Assembly: GCA_958510825.1 (NCBI GenBank)
Contig: OY294048.1
Span: 35,553,026-35,617,025, forward strand
Origin: Brachypterus glaber
Lineage: Eukaryota; Arthropoda; Insecta; Coleoptera; Kateretidae
Reading direction: 5' to 3'
Length of the DNA: 64,000 bases
Part shown: piece by piece, positions 23,430 through 33,834 of the stretch
How positions within the stretch are numbered: the stretch's first letter is position 1
Layout of the letters: each line of letters opens with the position of its first letter
Notes under the pieces: generated by a model
Databases searched by the model: none
Told to the model about the DNA's origin: nothing
What the model saw: only the letters and a program-made list of their open reading frames with translations
Program-made: the position numbers and the translations under genes

Positions 23430-24275
23430 TTATTATTTGCAGTATAAATTAATTCGTAAAGACAAATTTAATTTAAATGTTTAATTTCGTTTATTTTATT
23501 GATAGTAGTATATTACACGTTGTAAAAAATTAAACAAAAATATCGTCGCAATAAAATCACATCGAAAATGCATTTATCTTTTTTATTTCGTAACAATATC
23601 TCTAAAATACGCAAATGTGTGTTCATATTTCATTAAAAAAGTGGATTTAAATAATTAATAGTAAATTGTTTTTTGTATAGATATATAAAATTAAATTTAT
23701 ATGTCACGTAAAATTGCAATTCAGTGGAAAATGGTGTGTCGAAAGGTGCTTATTTTAAATGTACCTATGTATTTTTATCTGAATGACCACAATAATATTT
23801 TATAATAAAATAATAATTATAATTATCTATAATATAATATATTATAATATTAACATCTGTATAATATAATATATTATAATATTATCTAAGGCATAGAATT
23901 TTCTAAGAAATTTTTACGGAATAGGCCAATTTTTAGCAAAGAATAGTCCCTTTTTAGCAGAGAATTGGCGCATAAAAAAAGCTCAGCTCAGATTGTCAGA
24001 TGTCAGAAACTTTTACTCCCTATTTTTACTAAAATCATATTTTTTCCATAAAAATTTACTTCCTAAAGAATTCTGTTTAATTGTTAACTTCTACTTAATT
24101 GGTAAGTTCTACTTCTTAATTCTTAAATTATACTTAATGGAGATAAGAATTTTTAAGCAATAAAGTTATTCTAAATTTTTGAAATTTCCTTACAAGAAAG
24201 ACCCAGTAACGGCAAACACTATACATTTTGATAGGTTGCGTACCCAAATTTGCAGTTAACATCTCAATTCATTTA
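23430..24275. other. AT-rich stretch with TATAATATTA repeats
   Basis: No gene seen. At 23820-23885 a TATAATATAATATATTATAA unit occurs twice about 37 bases apart. Confidence 0.35.
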
Positions 24276-24276
24276 A

Positions 24277-24702
24277 AAGTATTTTTTTCTACGACTGCTT
24301 TAGAATGTAAGCAAATACACATACTTTTCAAACACAGAGTGAATCCATTCTAGTTCTAGATATGGTATGAATATTCCGTATCAAGTGTTAGAATGAGCAC
24401 ATGCAGTGCCATCTCTTGTATATAAAAGTAAAGAAAACTATAGCAAAAGTATCAAAAATATATATATTTTACCATGAAATATTGAATAATTTAATGCAAT
24501 TTAAAGTTTTTGCGTTTCACATAAAGTTTATTAGTTTTTCTTAATATTTGACCACTTTTTTATCAATTTAGTTCAAAAAAATAAAACTGCTCCATCTATT
24601 TTTGCATTATAATTTGTAAATATGTGCGCCTGCCGGCTCGTATGACAAACTTTCCGCTCGCGCGGAATATTGTCTATTCCATACTAGTCGTTGAATATAC
24701 TA
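24277..24702 (+). repeat. Dispersed repeat F, copy 1
   Basis: Matches the reverse complement of 52340-53040 over most of its length: CTACGACTGCTTTAGAATGT, then TCTAGATATGGTATGAATAT, AATTTAATGCAATTTAAAG, AAAACTGCTCCATCTA and the palindromic end CGTATGACAAACTTTCCGCT. It ends in TTGAATATACTATA. Non-coding; family not assigned. Confidence 0.75.
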
Positions 24703-24909
24703 TACTGTGTAAGGTGCAGCTAGTAATAACTACTGTAGTGGCGCCTTCGCCATAATTGAAATTGTAATTTAGTGGACACAGCTTATAATCAACATCCATG
24801 GACCGGTGAAAATGGTTTGTTTTCGCTCGTTATAGTTAGCAAAAAATAGTTATTTATAATATAAGGGCGAAAAATTAAATTTTTCGATGAGTAGATTCTT
24901 AGAAGCCGA

Positions 24910-24932
24910 GGGCCGGCCGATAGGGCCGGCCC
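24910..24932. other. All-GC 9 bp hairpin
   Basis: GGGCCGGCC (24910-24918) and GGCCGGCCC (24924-24932) pair around a GATAG loop. It is striking in AT-rich surroundings and probably the apex of a larger palindrome, because GAAATTTAAC and TAAATTTTTCGATG flank it. Confidence 0.6.
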
Positions 24933-25624
24933 GAGGGTAATAAACCAACGAAATCGAAATTTAACTTTTTGCCCGTGTATTATACAATATTTTTTATTCG
25001 ATTGTTACTAATTATAATAAATTATTAAAATATACTTAATTTTAAAGTGCAAAAAATATTTCTTTTTACTGCCTTATTACTTATCTAGTTATTCATGACA
25101 AATTGCTGTCCAATCAAATCGCTACAAAAACAATTAAATCGTTTTTTTTTTGCTTGCGGTTTCATTTTCAAATTAAAAAAGCTATAGCTTGGTGATTAAT
25201 TTCTGTTAAAATGTGTCTGTTGTGAAAATAATACTTGTGAAACCGTTCTATGAATATTATAAATATTGAAAGTTATTTTACAATTGAAATTTTGTTTTTT
25301 ACTTTTATATTTTAATTTATTTTAGTGGGTGAATACAGATTAATCAGTTGAGATATATTTTGAGGTTATGTTATGGAATTTTTTTTATTTTGTATGAAAT
25401 GATTATAATAACTGTATCTGATCAAAAAGAACGGTTAGTTCAAGACCAAAAGGTTATATTTCTTTATAAATATTACAGTAAAGGTAAAGCATCTTCTTTT
25501 AAAAAGCTTAAAAATAACTAGTTTTAGTAAGCGGGCGAAAAAAACTTTTTGGCCCTAGGGCCACAAAGTTCGACCTTTCGCCCGTAAAACATGAACAAAA
25601 AGTTTCGCTTTTAGTATAAATCGA

Positions 25625-26125
25625 ATAATAGTATATCAAATAACTAGTGTGGATAGTGAAATATTTCACGCGAGTGGGAAGGTTTACAAATGAGCCACCA
25701 AGCGAGTGAGGAAACCCCACGAGTGTACAAAATACACTTTCCAACGAGTTATGTACACTATGTTTTCTACGATCCCGAAAAAGTATGAAGTTTCTTATTT
25801 TAAAATTTTCTAACCTTTATTAATTTTTAAGAAAAGCAAAGCACAAAATAATTATAAATAGCATACAAATTTATATATGTAGGACCTACCTACATTGTAG
25901 GTATGTCAAACAGGAAATATGATTTTCATTTAGCTTTAGTTTTCTTTGTATATTTAATACAATACATACCTGTTTAATAGGTTGCCTATTCCTAAATAAA
26001 TGCAAACTTGAGTTTGCTTATTAAATTAGATTTCTGTGGTTATGCTGCCATATAAGACAGTAAAATTGTACTGTTTTACATTTCATAAGAAAAATACTGT
26101 GTATTTTGATGTTTTTTATGTAATG
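25625..26125 (+). repeat. Dispersed repeat G, copy 1
   Basis: Reverse complement of 39987-40646. It begins AATAGTATATCAAATAACTAG, contains TTCACGCGAGTGGGAAGG and GAAACCCCACGAGTGTA, then ACGATCCCGAAAAAGTATGA and CAAACAGGAAATATGATTTT. A 78 aa minus-strand ORF overlapping its start and a related ORF in the other copy (both MESVF..TLVGFPHSL) come from this repeat and are not a recognised protein. Confidence 0.75.
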
Positions 26126-26129
26126 TAAG

Positions 26130-27240
26130 GTAACTAAATAAAATATTAAGTAATTTTTATAAGATCTAGACTGTCTAGACAAGACCGTAATGGTCAAAAT
26201 AGTAACGTTATATAGTTTCTATTTTTGAAATGAAAAACAGAAATATTTGGATTAAAACACTTAAAAGATATAAAAGGGTGTGGTGAAAGGTGGAAAATGG
26301 TTTATAAAACAAGGTGAATAAAATTCGTAGAATCTACGAGGTAAATATCTAAATAAAATTAGTCAAACTTCCATATGTAAATATCACACTAGTGTGATAT
26401 AAAAATATCAAACTAGTGCGATATGGGGCGTTTTCTAAGGAACAAAAGAGTGTGTTAAATATCATTTTCATAGGGGATCGTAGGAAAAAAATATATTAAT
26501 CAAATACGAACACCTGTTCTTCATATTGGTTTGTTATAACCAGAAGTTCATTGAAACGGGGTTTTATAAGCGGTGTCCACTGTATTTACTGTTATAGTGA
26601 GCAGGCTCGTCGCGACGCGTCGCTTGGAGACTGAGGCAAACATTTGAAATGGTCCCCGCCTCTAAAAAAAAACCTTTACCTCTGGCAGAAGAAATTTTAA
26701 TGGCTAAAAAAAGGTCATCAAATAGCTGGTTTTATTAAATAGTTTTTCTATTTTGCAAAAATTGGTGTTAAAAGTTATCCTATTCCTTATAACTTTAAAA
26801 CATTAAGTTCACTTGTCTAAAAGTATTTATTTAGAATTTATTAAAATGCCTAGAGTTCTTCATCGCCCGAAAGATAGGGACAACTAAATAATAACAAGAG
26901 AAGACAAATCACACCGTTTTATTTTATTTTTATAGACACATGGTTTATCAATCACAATTTTATACTTTTTTATTTAATATTAAATTAATATTATTAATCA
27001 ATCACTTTTAGCGTTTAGTTCTTATTTCTTTTCAGAAATTATCATAAAAATTGCTACAAAAATTTTAATTAAAAATAACAATATTATATGATTAATTTGT
27101 AATTTATATAACCTGGTTAATGTTCGTTCATAAATATGTTACAAAAGTCCAAACCCTTTATATAATAATATAATTATTGGGCCTTTGGTAAATAATTTCC
27201 CGCCCCTCTAAAAATTTATTTTATTAAAAATTTAAAATCC
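26130..27240. other. AT-rich stretch, no gene seen
   Basis: No exon or repeat terminus recognised. A small GC-rich palindromic patch, TCGTCGCGACGCGTCGC, lies near 26607. Confidence 0.3.
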
Positions 27241-27705
27241 CGTGTACAGGGTGATCCAACTTTCAGTTTACAAGCCAATAACTTAGGAACGTTTAAAGCA
27301 ATTTCAGAAATTCTTCTTTTTACTTTTATATCCTTCTCTGTTCTTAAAATGGTGTTAATAATATGCTCCATATTATTTACGAGAAAGGCACACACATTCG
27401 TTTTTCCCAGAATGACCCAATTTTTATTAGTCTATTTTTAAGAAAATTGTTTTATAAAAATTGCCAATTGATTAAAAATTTCAATTGCAAATTGCAAAAA
27501 TATGTTTTTTCTTTTTGTAATTTTACCATTCTAATACTAATTTTAGAGTTAAAGGTTACCATAGCAACTACATGGTATTTTATATAGGTAATTATTATAC
27601 TATTCACAGCGCGTAAGCGCTAGAATAGTATTATACGGTAGTTTCGAATTACCCAAAATCACCAAAAAACGTTCTATACAAAAATTCTTGAAAAAATAAG
27701 AAATT

Positions 27706-27959
27706 TATCGCCTTGTAAATTCCGAAACATCTTATCTGAAAAATGACCACTTGACAGGTATAACAATTTATCCTTTTTTAAACAATTAATAAGGTATTTA
27801 TTTAGAACTTTATTAAGTATAAACAAGAATAAGTTCTTATTCATATAAATTAGTCAATTATTAAATTACTACCCTACTAATTCCATAAAAAAGAATAATT
27901 TCTAGTCTCTGGCAAGTTCTCATTTTCAGACACGATGTTTCGGAATTTACAAGGCGATA
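27706..27959. repeat. 254 bp hairpin MITE
   Basis: TATCGCCTTGTAAATTCCGA and AACATC on the left pair exactly with GATGTTTCGGAATTTACAAG and GCGATA on the right; the next 15 bases pair less well. No coding capacity. Confidence 0.75.
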
Positions 27960-28919
27960 TTATGTTATCATTTATCATGCACAGGGTAATCGAAAGTTGG
28001 TTGTTTAACCCCTTCCGCTTCAGCCGTGTTTTCAAGGTATATGGACCTATATCGTTATACCGCCTATCCACGCAGTGATATGTGGGCTCCTATCACGCTC
28101 TCAATGAAAGTACTAAGTTTAGTTTATTTTTAGAACAAAGTTGCTTATTTAGGAACACCCTGTATATGAACAGTTTTATATACCTATATTTATGGCTTTT
28201 AAAATATCGTCTTGTTTATTTGAAAACTTCCTATCTCAAATTTTCCTGATTTTACGCATACTGTTACGTTTAATGTATAAATTTCTTATGTTTATTATTA
28301 AGTTCATTATTGTTTTTAAATTATTTTTGTTTAAAGTATGTAGTATTAATAAGACATTGTATATTTAGTTTATTCCTACTAACAAATTAGTTGATAAAAT
28401 TGTGCTTTCTAGTATAGTATTATAGTATAATATAGTATAATAGTATCCTATGATATAGCAAAACAGTATACTATATTTTATTAAAACTAACAACAATTTT
28501 ATAACTTGGATTGTTTATAAGATACTACTCGAGATATAGTCCTGTCTTTTTAAGAATGCGAATGGTAGGAATTATCACGGACAAACCTAATATGATCTAT
28601 CTATTTTATTACTACGGCGTATCACGAAGCGAGCGCTAAAACGTTGTTTGAAGTTAGATACACCGTATGTCCATATGAAATTGCGCTCACTCTAATGGAA
28701 TTCAACAAGAATATCAGCGAACGTCGCGTCGTAACTTAAAATGTATACAGTCAACATCTCATAGGCTTCGTGTTTTGTCATTTAATTTATTTTTTCTGTG
28801 ATTTAATAAATATTCGTATGCCACTGGTCGAATCCACACTCCAGTCTGTATAGGGAACTACTTGATACGGACCGCATTCGCATTCTTAAAATGTCACGAC
28901 TTTACTAATATACTACTAA

Positions 28920-29268
28920 AGGCGGTCCCACACTACACGCGAGTGTCTTCGCAAGTGTCTTCACAGGTGCGCTTGCAAGTGTCCTTTCAACTGGTGTGGG
29001 AACGTCTCCGAGTACGAGTATGCCGACATTTGCCAAATATACGTATTACGTCAAACTTAGCATAAGACGTAAAAATGTAAGAGAAAGTATTTGGAGGAAG
29101 AAAAATAGGCGATACGCGGTCCTCTAACAACTGGTGAAACCAACCGCGTGGTTTGGGGGGCGTGTCCACTCGAGTCTCATGCTAAGTTTGACAATCTGTA
29201 CTCGTAGATGCTCCCACCCGATCGAAAGGAAACTTGCGAAGACACTTGCGTGTAGTGTGGGGCCGTCT
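28920..29268. mobile_element. PIF/Harbinger-like MITE, 349 bp
   Basis: TIRs AGGCGGTCCCACACTACACG and AGACGGCCCCACACTACACG (read inward) differ at only two positions and are flanked by TAA on each side (28917-28919 and 29269-29271). A 3 bp TAA/TTA duplication is the signature of PIF/Harbinger. Next to the left TIR the GCAAGTGTC motif is repeated three times; on the right its complement is present. No transposase. Confidence 0.8.
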
Positions 29269-29273
29269 TAATG

Positions 29274-29487
29274 TAGAAGAGAAAAAGAAGTAGGTCGCTT
29301 GAAAAACAAGTTTACACAACGATATTTCAAAAACGTTTTGATCCAGTGACTTGAAATTTGAAACAAAGATTTTCTAAGTGGTAAACAAAATTTGTTCCAA
29401 ATTTCAAGTCTCTATGTCAAAGATTTCTTGAAATATCGTAGTGTAAAGTTGTTTTGCAAGCGACTTGCATCTTTTTCTCTACTATAG
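29274..29487. repeat. Hairpin MITE with GTCGCTTG arms
   Basis: GTCGCTTG followed by AACGATATTTCAAAAACG pairs with the right arm ending TTGCAAGCGAC at 29464. Outer GTAGA and AGAAAAAG words also pair. The core TTGAAATATCGTAG and CCAAATTTCAAGTCTCT recur in a partial copy at 57866-57975. Confidence 0.7.
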
Positions 29488-29541
29488 GTACCAGTCCGGT
29501 CAACTAGAAGAAATGCCCGAAAACATTTACTGGCTTTCAAG

Positions 29542-30202
29542 CAGTGGCGGATCTACGGGGGGTAATGGGGTTGTGTTAAATACGCATTTTCATGATATAA
29601 TCAGGGAAGTCGAAGCCTCCTTCCCAGAAATAGCATTAAGGGGCGCCAAAACGAGTTTTTTTTTTAAGCTATATATTGCGTTCAAGTGGACCATGACATT
29701 TAAATTCGTAAAAATTTTGACCTGCGGCGCTAGAGGCTTCTTACATTTGCGGCACTAGGGTTTTCTCGAGAGTTTTCTCGAAATTTTGTGAAATTTTGAA
29801 TAATAAAACTTATTAAAAATTAAAATAGACCATCAGTTTGTAAAAATTTTCGCCTGTGGCACTGGGGCCATCTACGTTTTTTTTTTAATTTGAGACTGAC
29901 TTAAGCGTAAAAATTTTCGCCTGCGGCGCTAGAGCTTTCTTGCATTTTCCTGAAATTTTCATTAATAATATATAGAAATTTTCGCTTGCGGCGTTAGATT
30001 TTCTTGTATTTTTGTGAAATTTTAAATTTAATTAATTGTAATTTTAAAGACTGGTTTAAAATTAAAATAGACCATCGAATTTGTAAAAATCTTCGCCTGC
30101 GGTGCTAGGGCTTTCTTGCGTCATTTTTTAATTTAAGAATATAAAAGTTAAGTTTTTGGATTTAACCCCCCCCCCCAGGACCATTTCCTAGATCCGCCAC
30201 TG
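29542..30202. mobile_element. hAT-like non-autonomous element
   Basis: TIRs CAGTGGCGGATCTA and TAGATCCGCCACTG are perfect inverted repeats of the hAT type. The 8 bp flanks CTTTCAAG and CTCACAAA agree at five of eight positions, compatible with a decayed duplication. The interior contains about five spaced, degenerate copies of a CGCCTGCGGCGCTAGAG motif (near 29720, 29850, 29920, 29980 and 30095). It lies just downstream of the CPAP1 stop codon and reads no transposase. The 97 aa ORF at 29465 runs across the left TIR and is spurious. Confidence 0.7.
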
Positions 30203-30370
30203 CTCACAAACCTCCATCATTAAAGTCAGTAAAGTATTAGTTTCTGGACTGGTACTGTAGATAACCATTTAGATATTTTCGTAGAAAATAAAACTGTAAA
30301 ATAAGGACAATGTAAACAATATTTTGACAAAATTGGCTTGCATTAAAAAATATATATTTTTTTTAATTGC

Positions 30371-30485
30371 TTATTTCCTCTCATCATTGAAGATTTCTTC
30401 TAAAAGCTGTTTGGTGATGGTCCTATGAGGCCTTGCTGGGTCCAGTTTTGGTCTTCCATATAGCCTACTGTTGATTACATATAAT
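30371..30485 (-). CDS. CPAP1-type cuticular protein, last coding exon
   Basis: Read on the minus strand, a TTTTAG acceptor (AG at 30487-30486) is followed by one base that completes a lysine codon begun in exon 31811-32045, then 37 codons and TAA at 30373-30371. The peptide starts LYVINSRLYGRPKLDP and ends EEIFNDERK; the LYxINxRLYxRP stretch right after the chitin-binding domain is, as I recall the family, the conserved tail of CPAP1 proteins. Phase, order and reading frame all agree with the upstream exon. I could not assign a polyadenylation signal. The downstream flank is occupied by the hAT-like element at 29542-30202. The protein is expected to be secreted and to bind chitin in cuticle. 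Confidence 0.85.
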
Positions 30486-31810
30486 CTAAAATTAAAAATA
30501 AATATTTATTTATTAATATTAGACGATCATAGGTATATTGCTTATACATAATTACGCTTTATTTTTTTTATTTCAAAATTATATTTTAACAGGTTGGCTG
30601 CTGATTATAATTTTTCCTACGACCTAGTTAGTAGTTAGTGCTTATTTCCCACCCGTTGCCTATGACAAAGGTTGTAAAGGGACAATCAACTGATTTTACA
30701 TATCTGCTGTCAGAACATGAGTAAACGTTCAACACATAACCACAAATGGACAAATTAATTTTAATACTATTTTTGCGTTTTTTGGATGTTTCGATGTTAG
30801 GTCGTAGGAAAAATAGTATACGCACTTTGACGCACACCATATTCAGTGCACTTCAAGTGCTTTTTTACTCGGCTCTGTCTCGTAAAAAAATAAGCACTCT
30901 CGTTCACTGAAAACTAGGTTCGCGTACTCGCTGCGTAATATACTATTAAGGTCTTGGCTGGTGCCAAAATATTTTTTGAACTCTTTATGGTTTCTAGACT
31001 CATATATGGGATGTCCCAAAATAAAAAGCAATATATGCATTTAATGGTTTCTATTTTGAGTCGTTACAATTATTCTTTAAATATTATTAGACCTCGTAGA
31101 GTTTTGAGTTAAAAATAATCTAGAGAGCCTAAATGTGACGTTTACTGTCAGACAAAGTCACATTAAGGCACTCTAAATGTAAGCTAGTAATTTCCCAGCA
31201 AATATAGTAAGTCATATGTTACCAGCAAAGAAAGTGGTAAATTTAAATCAGTACTGTAAATTCACTGTTTTCTGTAAAAATGTGAATTTTTACCTGTGAT
31301 TTCACAGTAATTTAAGCAGCGAATTTAATAAGTATTTCAAGCAGTATTACAGGCTTTTGTAATTTTCGGGACTAGCTGTAAAAGTGCCGGCTTTTTGGAC
31401 CACATGCATGAATTTTAATGCAAAATTATTGTACCGACAGGAAAAGAGCTGAGATTTTACTAAACCGAGTAATATTGAGGTTAATTTAATAAATATTGTA
31501 AATTCATATTCTGACATGGTGTATTTGCTTTAATTTTTTTTAATTATTACGGTTAATACTACTGAAAGATTGACGGACAGATTTAAGGTGCGACACGAAA
31601 AGAGCTAAGATTTTACTAAACCGAGTAATATTGAGGTTAATTTTAATAAATATTGTAAATTTACGTTCTGACATGGTGAATTCTTTAATTATTACAGTTA
31701 ATACTACTGAAAATACAAATTTAGAGTGTATTACATGATTTAAATCTCTGTTGGTCAGGACTTTTTCGGACAATTCAGAACTGGAAACGAAAAAAAAAAC
31801 TTAAACTTAC
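30486..31810 (-). other. CPAP1 intron (1,325 bp)
   Basis: Bounded by GTAAGT at 31810-31805 and AG at 30487-30486 on the minus strand, phase 2. It holds AT-rich repeat material: a terminal module with CGCGTACTCG and TAATATACTATTAAGG near 30920-30949, and two copies of an ACTAAACCGAGTAATATTGA block at about 31460 and 31616, roughly 156 bp apart. No other exon was seen inside. Confidence 0.7.
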
Positions 31811-32045
31811 TTAGAACTAAGATCACACCTCACGTTGAACCACCAGTCACACACAAAAACTGCCTGACTGAATTGTGTGCCGTTCGGACAGAGAAACGTG
31901 GTTTGGCGGCCGTCAATGTCACAGTAATGCCACGTTTGACAGCGCGATTCCGGATCGGCGTAAAATCCGGGATATGGTTGTTCGTCGCAGTAGAAATTTG
32001 TGTAGGGTACTGTGCCCAATACCGGATAATCTGTCCCAGGTCGAC
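31811..32045 (-). CDS. CPAP1-type cuticular protein, chitin-binding exon
   Basis: This 235 bp exon lies between an acceptor TTTTGCAG (AG at 32047-32046) and a donor GTAAGT (31810-31805). It encodes 77 whole codons plus split codons at both ends. The sequence starts RPGTDYPVLGTVPYTNFYC and contains all six cysteines of a peritrophin-A/CBM14 chitin-binding domain with spacing C-x15-C-x5-C-x10-C-x12-C-x7-C. The aromatic residues of the fold are present: WHYC, FLCPNGTQF and CDWWFNVRC. In this family the domain binds chitin in the cuticle; a single domain with a GRPGxDYP lead-in marks CPAP1 rather than multi-domain peritrophins. Its codon 1 joins exon 39604-39780 as G|GT (glycine). ORFs on the plus strand at this position are shadows. 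Confidence 0.93.
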
Positions 32046-32682
32046 CTGCAAAATAAATTACATAGGGCATCAGACACGCGGAAAAATTAAATTCTGTACC
32101 TTATAGTTGCTAAAATGTTTAGCAATCATTGGCAAACAATTTAAGAAATACTATACATTGAGAATTTATTACCGCAAACGATTTTGTATACCGGGTGTGC
32201 CAGCTTACACAGATCAATCGTTTTTTGGCTTTATGTATTTAGTGTTGCCGCCTAAAGCGATAGTTATCGCCAATAAATAAATAGTTTTTGTGTGTGCATG
32301 TGCTAAAAATGCCAAAGTTTTCTATCAATAATTGATAACTTTCTGTGTGTTAAATATTATATGAAGTATATAAAAGTGTGCCTAAAACTATTTGGATCAA
32401 GACATCATAAGTAGTAAGCCTATTCCACATCTATATTGCATGCATTTCAACTGCATTTGTATTATTATGCACTTGATTAGGATTCAATAAGGATCATTTT
32501 TGCCTGCTCCTGTCCACGCGCATCTATACTGCGTCTCTCCATTTGCTTAGTCAGGTTGACGTGGACACCGGTGTGCTTACCGCTAGCAGTCGACTTGGCA
32601 CCGCGAGGGGAAATGTGACTAATGAGAAACGGATTACCATCATATCTTTACGCTTATCATGATTTTATAAACATATTTAACC

Positions 32683-33699
32683 ATGAGCGCTGAAGATAAT
32701 TCAAAAAGAAAAACACGGCAAAATAGTACATCAGTTACTTGCTGTGATCATTCAACGTTTACTTCTATTGTTAATGACTTAAAGAAACGTCTGGATACTT
32801 GTGTTAAGATTATTAATGTCCAAAACAATAAAATTGATTCTTTAACTTCCATTATTAATGAATTAAAGGAAGAAATATGTCAAAAAAATGTCAATATTAC
32901 GCCTACTTACAGCGAGGCTTTGTCAAAAAAGTCTAAACAAGAACACGTATTGCTAATTAAATCCGTAAGCAATGAAAATACTGATGACAAATACAGTTTA
33001 AAATCTGACATTTTAAACAAAATTAACCCACATGATCTTCAAATTGGTGTTAGCATTGGTAAAACAACTAAAAATGGCAATATTATACTCAAATGTGAAA
33101 GCGAAAAGTCTTTAGAAAAAGTTAAAGCCACCATAGAAACTAATATGTCGAGAAATTGTTCTGTGTCTATTCCAAAAAAGCTTAATCCAAGATTAAAAAT
33201 CGTGGGTATAAGTAATAATGAGCATGATATAGAAAATGATTTGCTTGCCGACAAAATTTTTAAACAGAATCCTATTTTGAATTCAAGCCCAGATTTATCT
33301 GTTAAAGTTATATACAAATATAAGGTTTTGAAGAATCGCTTTAACTTAGTCATTGAGGTGGACCCTTTTTCGTATAATGCCCTTCTTAAACAGGAACATA
33401 TTTATATTGCATGGAACAAGTGTCGCATTTTCGAACATTTTTCTCTAGTTAGATGCTACAAGTGTTGGCAGTTCGGACATGTTTCTAAAGACTGCTCAAA
33501 CGAAATTGCTTGTCCGTTATGTGCTAATAGTCATTTTAAAAGGGATTGTGATAATAATACTAAACAATGTATAAACTGTATAAAAACTCGGGAAAAGTAC
33601 AAACTTGATATAGATATAAACCATGAGGTGTGGGATAAAAATTGTCATTGTTTACTTAAAGAACAAGAGTTTAAACGTAGTAAAACCGCTTATTGTTAG
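32683..33699 (+). CDS. Non-LTR retrotransposon ORF1 (gag-like, zinc knuckles)
   Basis: 338 aa. ORF1 proteins coat the retrotransposon RNA and act as nucleic-acid chaperones in the ribonucleoprotein. Residues about 25-70 (IVNDLKKRLDTCVKIINVQ and onward) form a likely coiled coil. The middle region resembles the RRM-like part of LINE ORF1s, though I see no decisive motif. The C-terminus has a CCHC knuckle, C258-x2-C261-x4-H266-x4-C271 (CYKCWQFGHVSKDC). It is followed by C277-x2-C280-x3-H284-x4-C289 and a third cluster starting C296-x2-C299 with H314 and C321. The frame is uninterrupted from ATG 32683 to TAG. It lies 135 bp upstream of the likely ORF2 start. Confidence 0.9.
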   Translation: MSAEDNSKRKTRQNSTSVTCCDHSTFTSIVNDLKKRLDTCVKIINVQNNKIDSLTSIINELKEEICQKNVNITPTYSEALSKKSKQEHVLLIKSVSNENTDDKYSLKSDILNKINPHDLQIGVSIGKTTKNGNIILKCESEKSLEKVKATIETNMSRNCSVSIPKKLNPRLKIVGISNNEHDIENDLLADKIFKQNPILNSSPDLSVKVIYKYKVLKNRFNLVIEVDPFSYNALLKQEHIYIAWNKCRIFEHFSLVRCYKCWQFGHVSKDCSNEIACPLCANSHFKRDCDNNTKQCINCIKTREKYKLDIDINHEVWDKNCHCLLKEQEFKRSKTAYC

Positions 33700-33834
33700 T
33701 AAATACTTACTTTTTTTTTTTGTATAACTTCTTACTTTTATTTAGAAAGGTTTATATTTTATATTTTTTTTATTTTTATTTTATTACTCTTGTTTTTTAT
33801 TCTGTGGGTATATATTATTATTTTTTGTTTTTTT

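Noticed and set aside
27247..28162. Possible mariner-like element between CAGGGTGATCC and GGAACACCCTG with TA flanks
   Set aside because: Only about 11 terminal bases match and the arms do not pair further. The two ends may belong to different elements.
29465..29758. 97 aa ORF starting in YQSGQLEEMPENIYWLSS after an AG
   Set aside because: It looks exon-like, but GGTACCAGTCCGG at its start has a complement near 30245, marking a hairpin element, and the frame runs across the hAT-like TIR.
31830..32106. ORFs of 71-77 aa on the plus strand and 73 aa in another minus frame over the chitin-binding exon
   Set aside because: They are shadows of the real exon, which has the cysteine pattern and splice sites.
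33039..33353. 104 aa minus-strand ORF
   Set aside because: Antisense shadow of retrotransposon ORF1.
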